Shown: positions 52,986-61,873 of the stretch, in pieces
Numbering within the stretch: position 1 is the first letter of the stretch
How the letters are laid out: each line of letters begins with the position of its first letter
Assembly (NCBI GenBank): GCA_000733355.1
Contig: JNVV01000022.1
Location: 269,319-333,318, forward strand
DNA: 64,000 bases
Direction of reading: 5' to 3'
From: Falciphora oryzae
Taxonomy: Eukaryota > Ascomycota > Sordariomycetes > Magnaporthales > Magnaporthaceae
Made by a program: the position numbers and the translations under genes
The notes under the pieces: model-generated
What the model saw: only the letters and a program-made list of their open reading frames with translations
Told to the model about the DNA's origin: nothing
Databases searched by the model: none

Positions 52986-54091
52986 AAGAAAAAAAAATTG
53001 GTGTCGCTTTCAACCCCACATCCTAGATACACCCCTTTCTCCTTCGCACCCTCCCTGTCCCACTTCCCCCCCTCCTGATACTTGACAATAGAAAGGCGAA
53101 CGATCTCTAGAAAATCTCTCACCGCTTTTCTTCCCGTGGTTTGCCGACATGTGTCAGTTAGGAAATACCAAAGAACCTTCGCAGCCGTTGCCATTGCCTG
53201 CCACACCCTGCCACTTGAACCTGGGACCTCGAGACACGCATCCCCTTGAGTGCAGGCGGTATTTGAAGTACCGCACCTACTAGAAACCTAGCTCGGTACT
53301 TGTTTTGCGGGCCAAACCTCATCCAAAAAGAAGTACCAAATTTTTGGGAGCTTTTGTTGGCTGGTGGGAAGCGGCTCCCACAAAACGCGCCTCCGGCTTT
53401 CCCCGCTCCCGAAGACCGCTAGACTAGAGTCTCTAGCTGCTTCGGGTCCGGGCATTTCCACCGGCATCCACTGGCCGCCACAAACGCGTGGCCAGCTGTC
53501 GGACACGCCACTGCCAAATAACAAGCGTTTTCTCTCCGATGCATGGGCTGCGGCTAAACAGGGAGCTTTTGAAAGGGCCCACTGCACACGCATGGCTGGC
53601 GGTTGGTTATTGGTCGTTTGCCGGTCAGGCTGGCTGGCTCAGCTCTAGCCCAAATCGGCAATTCCAACGTCACAGCCCATACGCAAACCCCAAGTCTCCG
53701 AGTTCGATGCTTGGAAGGGTTGGTGTTCTGGATGTCTTGGCTGAAGGCCCATTGCCTGAAGTGCAGTCGTTTACGGGTCCAGGCCGCCGTCATTTGAAAG
53801 CCCTCACACCATTGGATTTTGGTCCTGCACCTTCGCTGCAAAGTTCGGCATCAAAGCCTTACCTTTAACACAAAGGACTACCGGCCTACCGACAAATAGC
53901 GGGGATAGAGTTAGGAGGGAAGAAGAAAAAAGAAGATAAAGGAAGGGACAAGGGGGAAAGGAGGAGGGGAAATCGAATATATAAAGGAGGGAAAAGTAAG
54001 ACAAAAAAAAAAGAGAAGGGAAGGGAATAGAGGAGAAAAAACGCGCAAAAAGGAAAAAAACGCTTGTGGAAAACCCCTTATATTAAACACG
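52986..54091. other. Intergenic, purine-rich 3' part
   Basis: About 1.1 kb between the membrane-protein stop and the solo LTR. A hairpin GCGGTA-TTTGAAG-TACCGC lies near 53256-53274. From 53890 to 54060 the plus strand is strongly A/G-rich. No gene-like frame or tRNA could be supported. Confidence 0.5.
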
Positions 54092-54389
54092 TGTTGGTAG
54101 GAGCAGGTACTCCTGTGAGCTCGGAGATCTCCAAATATGATGAACAACGATCGTTACATCTGTAGAATGGTCTCTCTATTGTGCATAAAGAGGAAAGGAT
54201 CTATCTGCTAGAGAGGGAGCATACGGGAGGCTATATATACACGCTCTAGATCACCCAAGGGCCGTTCCCCTTCTCCCAAACTTGCGAGCCCTCCGGCCCT
54301 CAGATCCCGTGATCTCTGATCACGGGGCCGGAGGATCCGGCCCTCTCTGTGCTCTACCGACTGCCTGCGCCGGTCAACGCAATCCAACA
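54092..54389. mobile_element. Solo LTR of a retrotransposon
   Basis: 298-bp unit that begins TGTTGG and ends CCAACA, the usual inverted TG...CA termini of a retroviral-type long terminal repeat. It is flanked by CACG on both sides (54088-54091 and 54390-54393), consistent with a 4-5-bp target duplication. A TATA box (TATATATA, 54232-54239) lies near the middle, as expected for the LTR promoter. No internal gag/pol or second LTR is present in the window, so this is the product of LTR-LTR recombination. Confidence 0.8.
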
Positions 54390-54679
54390 CACGGGTAACG
54401 GGAGCATTCTATTGTTTACCTTGTAAATACAAAAGCCAGCTAGTCAGGCCACATGACTCTGAACAAAAAAGTAACCTATTTTGCCTTGCACCCAGGATGT
54501 GTACTTTTTCAAATACAGACCACGGTATTTTTGGCATTTAAAGTCCACTGGTTATGGCTTTCAAACAAACAGCCCCTTCGGGATAACCTAATACCCTCGA
54601 CTAACCGGCTGCCTAGACTTTGGGCATCTGCTCGTGCCGCCTGCACTGCCCCTATCCAGCCACGATCCATTTATCTCTC

Positions 54680-57299
54680 TCATCCCGCCCCGCTGTGGCT
54701 TGGAAAACTCGCTCTCCTAACCGTGACAAACCCTGGTTTATCGCCTCCCTGGAACACCACGTCCATCTTTTTGGCAGTTTCCTCAACCTCTGGAAGATTC
54801 ATCAGTCCCGTTTTATCTTCGCCGTTTACTCCGTTATCGTCGGGCTGGTATGGCTGGTGGTGGTGCCGTTGTCCCTCCGCTGGCTCAGGGCCATGAATGC
54901 CATATAGCAGCAAAGGCAGGATACTCGTTTTCCAGACTGGCCGTGCAGGCGTAGGTCCTAGATAGCTTGTTGTCACGATCCACACAAGCAGCGCAAGTGT
55001 CTATATAACCAATGCGTACGGGAGCAGTAGCCATTTCCAGTTCCAGGATAGACATATGCTCGTCTGCAAAACCTGCCCTGTAACGTTGTTTGGGTAGGGA
55101 CGGCCAAAACCCATAGGACCCATAAAGGACCCAAACCCAAAACGGGTACCCATTGGGTACCCGCTGTGGGTTTTGGGTTTTGGGTTTTTCACGGGTCTAA
55201 AAAATGTGCAACTAATAAAAACACCTACTGCAGCCCTGCCCTCTTTTTTTTTTTGTATGCTTTTCTGTTTTTTTAGGTTACCCGTGGGTACCCAAAAAAA
55301 AACCCAAAACCCAAAACCCAAAACCCAAAACCCAAAACCCAAAACCCAAATCCCAAAACCCAAAACCCAAATGGGCACCCATTTTTTGGGTTTGGGTCCA
55401 AATTTTTGGGTCGACCCACGGTTGAAATGGGTAGCCGTGGGTGGGTTTTCGCCTGGCCTATGTTTGGGGCAACGACCTCGGTCCACGCCCTGTCCGGCCA
55501 GGTGCCCATGATGCGAAATTGATTCGAGGTGACCGCTGCGAACTGGTCCATCGCGCGAGATAACGATTCGAGGCTGGCGTTTCGCCCCTGGTATAATGGG
55601 GAGAACCACCAGGCATCGTGTCGAGTCCCGCACTCGACAGACGCCGAGGTCCGATGTATTCCAGGGCACCCAATCGAAGTGCCTCTAATATTCGTTCCAC
55701 CATTCTTGAAAATCCAGTCTTTCGAAAAAGCTTGCAACCAATCGAAATAGTCCCGAGCCATGCGGTAGACGCACTCGAATGGTGCCTCGATGACTGTCTC
55801 GCTGAGGGTGCCGGAACCGCTGGGCTTGTCGTTGTTTCTCACCGTGACGTTCAAAAACCTCCGCCCTGCTATCCTGGGGACAGCACTCATGTTGGCAGAA
55901 GTATACACTTTACCGTCCGAAAGTGCACATGGCTCCTTGAGTATACCGAAGCTTTGATCGAACTCGGTCCTGGTGGACACCGGACCGGTCGAAACAGTCT
56001 CCTCGTGGAAAAGGCCGGATCGGACTTGAGCTTTGTAGTTTCTCAAACAGGCATAGGTCCGACACGACACAGCCACGACGTCGGTGACGATGCTCGTTTC
56101 ACTACCGTCCAAAAGGGCAATGTTGCGCGGGCAGGTCCTTTCCGGCCCTGACTGGTTTTTGTTTCGTACGCACGGCGCATCCGAGAAAGTCAAGAAGCCA
56201 ACCTCGAAAAGTAGCCAGGACACGTTGGTCAGCATGGCCGGCCACCGACCCTTGGTAAAGTTGTCGTTCCCGTACGGCTCTGAAAACCAGACCCTCATTG
56301 CCTCTGCTCTGGTTTGATTGCTGATCCAGTTCTGGCCATTGGGACCTGTGAGTGTGGCGTTCCGCACGGCGGTTGGCCTTGGCCTGGTCTGCCAGTGCCG
56401 AACGACCGCACCACAATCCTGTCGGATGTCTCGATGCAGGAGCTGCACAAGCCAATGGACGAGTGCGTGACGCCCGTGCCATAGTCCTCAAAGGTGCAGT
56501 TGCCTGTCGCGCAAACTGGGCTTATTGGCTGGGTGCCGAGCGGGTTGGCGAGGCCATGGACCATGGCGTCGCTCACGTCGGATTCAATGTACCATCTGTA
56601 GTAACCATCCACTGCCCTGCCGTTTGGCCATGGAACAGCGTGGGCGACAGGCAGGATAACAGTCTCATTGGCGACGAAGCTTGAACAGGGGATCGTTGAG
56701 AGGGCCTGCTGGGAGAACGGGCCAATTGCTGGGCTCAAAAGCCCAATCAGGGTGGCTAGCAAGGCCAGGAAGCCCGCGGGTGTTATTGCGCGCTTCCCAA
56801 TCGCGACGATCAAGAGCACCGATTCCCACACGCCTCTTACCGACTTGTCAAAGAGGTGCAAGTCGCACGGCCTCCGCGGCGAAGCGGACCAGAGCCAGCG
56901 GGCCTGGCCCAGCGCTTCGACGACAACCGTGACGATGGACCGGCGCAGCACGGTTGAGAGAACAGAGACGAGCGTGCTGATGTTGATGCCGGCGGGCCAG
57001 TCTGGTAGCGGCTTCTGGTCGTAGTGGGCGAGGACGGCGGTGATGGCTGCGATCATCATCATGGCCAGGATCAACGCAAGCAGCTCGAAAATCCAGAAAC
57101 ACAGATCGCGGAACCGGAACTTGTGGTGTTGATGCCGGCGGCCGGGCGTTAGTGGAAGTTGCGAACTGGTGGCTTCAGGCCCGGGACCCTTGGCCGACGG
57201 CCGCAAAGCGCCCTGGCCGGCAAGGCCACGGTGATGACGAGAGCGGTGTGTAAGGCGAGGGAGTGAGTAAAGGGCTGATATAGCTGGTCTCATAGTCAC
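54680..57299 (-). pseudogene. DUF3176 membrane protein, split by a hAT-type MITE
   Basis: Fungal-specific DUF3176 protein of unknown function. The N-terminal signature is clear: FWIFELLALILAMMMIAA, then KPLPDWPAGINISTLVSVLS, GQARWLWSASPRRPCDLHLF and DKSVRGVWESVLLIV. The extracellular part is Cys- and sequon-rich. Three lesions are seen. A frame change occurs near 56395, after IETSDRIVV, with no intron of correct phase. A 366-bp MITE is inserted at 55095-55460 after TEVVAPN. A TAG at 55001-55003 follows LLLPYALVI. Beyond these, the expected C-terminus continues (TLALLVWIVTTSYLGP, ARPVWKTSILPLLLYGIHG, EVEETAKKMDVVF) to a stop at 54680. Removing the MITE with one copy of its target duplication puts both sides in the same frame. 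The start at 57299 is tentative. Confidence 0.82.
55095..55460. mobile_element. hAT-type MITE inserted in the DUF3176 gene
   Basis: 366-bp element flanked by a perfect 8-bp duplication TGTTTGGG (55087-55094 and 55461-55468). Its ends are TAGGGACGGCCAAAACCC and, on the reverse complement of the other end, TAGGCCAGGCGAAAACCC (14 of 18 match). Subterminal GGACCCAAACCCAAAA and GGGTACCC/GGGTGCCC words are repeated in inverted order. Eight-base duplications, TAGGG ends and GGGTACCC subterminal words are typical of the hAT superfamily. One side carries a (CCCAAAA)n microsatellite of about ten units. No transposase is encoded. Confidence 0.92.
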
Positions 57300-58954
57300 G
57301 ATCCGGGAACCTTAAAGAAACAGAATTAGTCTTTTCTCTCTGTCGAGCCGTCGGCCTTGGAATCGTGAGCATACTTATCCCCACCGTCGTATCCGTCTCC
57401 ATAGTCGAGCGGCGAGGGCACGCCCGGCTGACCAACATAGCACTGCTGATCTTCTTGCGGTTGCCCTGGAGGTCGGGACCTCGGCGGTAGTCTCCCAAGC
57501 TCCATCACTGTTGGGACGTATGGGATTGCAGCTGTGACGATGATAATGAAAGGTTTCAAGTCGGGTCCAAAAGAGGGGCGGGCAGAGTGGAGAAGACGCG
57601 GGAGCCAGCATGCCGTCATAATGGGGATGTAGAGATGTAGAGCCGCATAAATACACACGGGCGATGATGTTGGTGGGCACCACACTATGCTCCTTGACTT
57701 GGCAGAGAGGCCAGGCGAGGCATGGGGGCCAATCGATCAACATCGGTTTGTGTCTCCCGAAGGGCTAAGAGACGCCATGTATATGTCGGTGTGCTTTATG
57801 CATCTGCTTGCGGGTAATATCTAGGGGTTTTGCAGTCTGACCAGACTATTTCCCCACCCAGTCCCTGACTCCGTGTCACTGCCCCACCGATATAGCCCCC
57901 AAGACAATCCAGCCCTAGCCTTACCGTTACCTTGGATAATTGCCCAGCACTGCTTGACCCCCAAAATCAAAGAAAACCGCTCTCGCCAGTCAAGAGAGGC
58001 GCTGGCCGTCTTGAGAAGTCAATGTAATCGAAACATGGCTGCTGAACCGGGGAAGCTGGTGCAGGGACTTGTATCGATACTATCCCTGTTGGGTCAGTGG
58101 TCAGGCTGGCGGTAATGGTGGGCCACGGCCAAGCCTACAGCTAGCGCCAGCGGCAATGGATACATGCGCCAAGAGACCCATTTCAACCAGAGCCGGGCTT
58201 TACTTCAGCTGCTCCCCGATTAAGTTAACTAACTCACGAAAAGCTTCCCCACGCGGCATGCAGGTCCGCTATGCCTCAGGTAATATCGGTTTGCTCACAG
58301 GATGCCTTGCAATTGGATCAGAGCCGCGTTTCAGAATACGCTGGTTATCTGGGCCGCTTTCACGGGCAGAGATGCTGCGGCTAAGCAACTTTTTACCCTG
58401 TGGTGGCGCCCTTCCGTCAAGTTCTTTGACTTTTAGCGTTAAGCCAGTGTTTGACAAGGGGTCCCTTAGGTCTTGGTGACCGGGCCTGACTGGCAGTTCC
58501 GCTCGGCTGTGCGTGCTCTTCTCTCTGAGACCAACGACCTACAGTTTGAGCTATTATTACTTCTAAAGGCATTCTGATGATAAGGCCTCAGCGTTTGATC
58601 TAATAGTTGATTGAAGCAAAAATCAACTTTCACCCATCACCTCCCCTCTGTGAATTTAACGTGTGTTTGGGAGGATCATGTTTGAGACTCTATTGTAGTT
58701 GCTTCATGCATTCATTTCTGGAGGGTATTCCAGAGCTTTGGGACTATGGTTCGTAAGTGAGCAACTATTGACTTTCTCCTTGCCCGAGGTCTGGATTGCT
58801 GCTTTGAACTCCTTTGTTGACTGAGGAAATCTGCCAGAAGCGAGACTTCCTGAAGTCCTTACCAGTGCATTCTATTTATTGCATATCATCCCAACGGTAT
58901 TGATTGCTGGGTAATCGATAAGCAGATTGAGCTGTCTCCTAGAGCCGTTCAGGT
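57300..58954. other. Intergenic, no gene supported
   Basis: About 1.65 kb. Frames of 60-136 codons occur but none is protein-like. A minus-strand stretch near 58405-58440 resembles the conserved TTGACGGAAGGGC word of small-subunit rRNA, but its flanks do not continue the match (see rejected items). The DUF3176 promoter should lie in the first few hundred bases. Confidence 0.45.
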
Positions 58955-59688
58955 CTAAGTGTTAAGAGCATATTTGACCAGGTCCGTCATGTCGTGCAGC
59001 ACCTCCTCAACCTCTCGTTCGCCATCGACAACAATAGCCGTGCCCCTCTGTTTGAAATGATCGATCACTGGCTGCGTTCGCTGACGGAAGGTATTAATGC
59101 GGCCCCTAATCGACTCCAGGGACTTGTCGTCTGCGCGGCCGCGACTGGCTTTTCCAAGACGGGACACCATGGTCTCGTCAGAGACCTCGAGAACAACCAG
59201 ATGGGAGATTGTGGTGATGTGTCGTTCAAACAATGTAACTCGGTCAATGGCTCTCGGGAAGCCTAATCACCGGGAATCCACGTCAGAACGCAGCCTCAGA
59301 AGTCTTGATTTGCCTTCCCCTGCATGCATTTCTTGCGCGTTGATTACGGTCTCTCACCATCCAGGATAAACACCCGGGTGCCCTTCTCCTTGACGTGCTC
59401 CAGGAGCACCCTCCTCAGCACGGCCATGGTGACGTTGACGTCGCCGAGGACGCCCTCAGCGTGCCACTGCTTGATGGCGGCCGAGTGCTCGCCGCCCGCG
59501 TCGGCCTCCCACCGCATGATGCCGCCGATGCTGATGTGGGCGGTGACGGGCTTGAGCGCCGGGTCCTCGAGCAGCAGGGCGCACTGCGTGCCCTTGCCGG
59601 AGCCGGGCCCGCCGACGAGCCCGATCACGGTGGTGCCAGAGAGGAGGGCCTGGTCCTCCGGAGAGAGCGGCTTCAGGTGCGGCGACAT
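58955..59688 (-). CDS. Adenylate/UMP-CMP kinase family nucleoside monophosphate kinase
   Basis: Phosphoryl-transfer enzyme of 212 residues in two exons, 59688-59358 and 59262-58955. The 95-nt intron (GTGAGA...TTAG) splits the codon in the NMP-binding signature, giving VFILDGFPRAIDRV. The P-loop GGPGSGKGTQ is at residues 26-35, and HISIGGIMRWEAD forms the NMP-binding start. The C-terminal part has the short LID of UMP/CMP-type kinases (SRLGKASRGRADDKSLESIR, RINTF). The overall order fits the adenylate kinase superfamily, but GGIMRWE replaces the usual GDLLR segment and the middle is diverged, so substrate preference is uncertain and may not be the housekeeping one. No leader is visible; probably cytosolic. 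Confidence 0.88.
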
Positions 59689-61013
59689 TTTACCCGCTTA
59701 GGTCGGTCGGTCTCTCCCCGGCGTATAGGGCGTGAAGTATGCGGCGATCAAGCTCGGAATCCCGGGGTCAGGGTGTTGATAGACGCTGAGAGTATGCCGG
59801 GACGTGGTCCGCTTTTGTGCCGAGGGGCGGTGGGCTCATGGGTGTTTATCTCGGGTTTTGAGTGAGCGGTGAAAGATCAAGTGATGCCCTGGGCAAAGTG
59901 AACGAGCGAATTGGGGTTTCTAGGCCGTCGAATCGCCGTCACTGGCATGACTTTGGTGATAGATGGCTGGAAGGCGGACGAAGGACGGGAGGCAGGAGGA
60001 GGCTGCGATCGGGCAAACAAGACGAGCATTCACCGGGAGATGTCTATGCAGATAGGGAGGCCACTCCATAAGTAGGGCTTGGGATGCACCCGATCTACCA
60101 GAAGGACACCTACCATGTAGCCTCCTCATTTTGTTGCATGATAACCTGGTGAATAACGTGCGCTTCCATCACCCCCGGGCTCCTTGCTCCGTGGTGACAC
60201 GCTCAAGTCGCATCGGTATCACAAACTTGCCCGAATTATTGCTCGATACCCAGCCTCGAGAGGAGTCCAAGGGTCTAGGTGTCGAATGAAATCTAGATGA
60301 GAGCCCACCTGTGCCATCGACCATAAAAGCGTGTAAGTCACCTCTCTCAACCCACCTAGATACCACCTACCCAACAGGCGCAAGGCCTGGCGCGGTGGTC
60401 CGTGGAAGAAAAGAGCTGCAGATGCGGGTGCCCGCGCATGACCCAGTGACCAGGGACCCCTTTCCCCTTCTGTGGTCATTGACGAACCAGAAGACTTTGG
60501 GGTTCCAGGGCGGGGAACCAAAAGGACTCGCGGCGGGTGAGGCCACTGGCGCGGGTCGCCCAAAGATGCAATCAATCCCCATAGAATACCGGATTCCATT
60601 GGCAACGACGGGGGCCACGAGTGTCCCGGCTTCGTTCTGAGGGGGTGGGGGACCCCGCGAAAGTGCCCTTCCCCAACATTGGATTGGGCCCTTGTGCAGT
60701 GCCCCGAGGGGTAATGAGGCCAATAATGCCCGACCCGAATCAGGGCTCTGCTAGTACAAGAGCGACCGAGGTCCCTGCCCTGGGGGCTGATGACTCCCAC
60801 CGACTTACACCGTCACTCATGTCGTCTTGTGGCAGCATCACGTTTGATCTAACTTGAACTAAGCACCAAGAGCTGACGCCTTGCAAACACAACAATGTCA
60901 ATGGCAGGCGGAGCCAAATGACGGCGAAACACAGACATCTAAATTATCACATGGGAGGGCGAGCCCAATACATTACGCCCACAGAGGATGGCAGGCTGGA
61001 CCAGCGTCCCAGC
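59689..61013. other. Intergenic, no gene supported
   Basis: About 1.3 kb between the kinase start and the acidic-protein stop. A 193-codon minus-strand frame (60800-60219) is the longest, but its composition is random-like and no domain or splice context supports it. Confidence 0.45.
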
Positions 61014-61873
61014 TTAGTCCTCATCATCGCCGCCAGCTGCGACAGCCGTGGCGCCTTTGGCGTCGTTGGCTACTGCAGCCTTGGATACCTTGATAGCATC
61101 CTTGGCGGGGAGGTCATCCGCGGCCTCCTCATCCTCGTCGCCATCTTCTTCTCCCTCGCCAGCGTCCTCCTCATCCTCCTCTTCCTCGTCCTCATCACCG
61201 TCACCATCGCCATCCTCCTCGCCATCCTCGTCGTCGACTCCGTTGTTGGGCACAGCGTCGGCCGAGGAAGGGGCGGTCTTCTGCTTCTTGTTGGGACGTC
61301 CGTTCTCTGGATACAGTGTCAGCGGACCGATTCGGATATGGTGTGATGGTTGGCAAGGCTTGGATCGCAGGTTGGATCGCAGGCAAGCCAAGTGGCTTGG
61401 ATAGGACAAGTCATGTCACCACTTACCGACAGTGCTGTTCTCCTCTTCCTCGCCGGCATCCTCGCCGTTCTCCTCGTACTCCTCCTCATCGTCGTCATCG
61501 TCGACATCATCGTCCTCGTCGCTCACATACCTATCGACAGGATGCGTGTTAGTTCAGCAAGAGACTGGACGTGTCTGTGACCGAGTTGTGTTGGACGGCA
61601 GTTCTTGGCGCGCCGTCCAACTATCTTGGAAACGGAACTACAAGAGCCAAGGCAACGACGGCACGATGCCAGTGCGATGCGCCGTCAAGTACCATCAAGA
61701 CAGGCAGAACCCAACCGCACGGAAGTTGTCGCAAGTGCTACGCGACTGAATCCGCAACAAACGAGCTTGAATAGATCGGAAATGCCGACTTACTCCTCTT
61801 CCTCCTCGTCGCCCGAGGGGAGGCTGACGAGCTCGTCTTCAGGCTCGTCCTGCTTTCTCTTGCGGCTGGACAT
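61014..61873 (-). CDS. Small, highly acidic nuclear-type protein
   Basis: Protein of 158 residues in three exons: 61873-61794, 61530-61427 and 61306-61014, with introns of 263 and 120 nt, both GTAAGT donors, phases 2 and 1. It begins MSSRKRKQDEPEDELVSLPS and then becomes almost entirely Asp/Glu in two blocks, separated by a basic, NLS-like NGRPNKKQKTAP. The last 40 residues are Ala/Lys/Asp-rich. I do not recognise a family. The composition is that of histone chaperones or ribosome-biogenesis acidic tails, but the CHZ motif of the H2A.Z chaperone Chz1 is not seen. Splice sites are consensus and restore a single frame, which supports a real gene despite the low complexity. Confidence 0.72.

Noticed and set aside
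53205..53290. Possible tRNA on the minus strand (GGTTCAAG with a nearby hairpin)
   Set aside because: The box B consensus fails at its last two bases, no box A lies at a suitable distance, and no cloverleaf can be drawn.
55173..55511. Open frame encoding QNPKPKT repeats and its antisense GFGFWVLG repeats
   Set aside because: These arise from reading the CCCAAAA array and subterminal repeats of the MITE; not a real coding sequence.
58400..58445. Minus-strand word TTGACGGAAGGGCGCCACCA resembling conserved small-subunit rRNA sequence
   Set aside because: The match covers about 25 bases with mismatches and does not continue on either side. A true rRNA fragment would extend much further, so chance similarity is more likely.
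60219..60800. 193-codon minus-strand open frame
   Set aside because: Random-like composition, no domain, no splice support and no family resemblance; treated as a chance frame.
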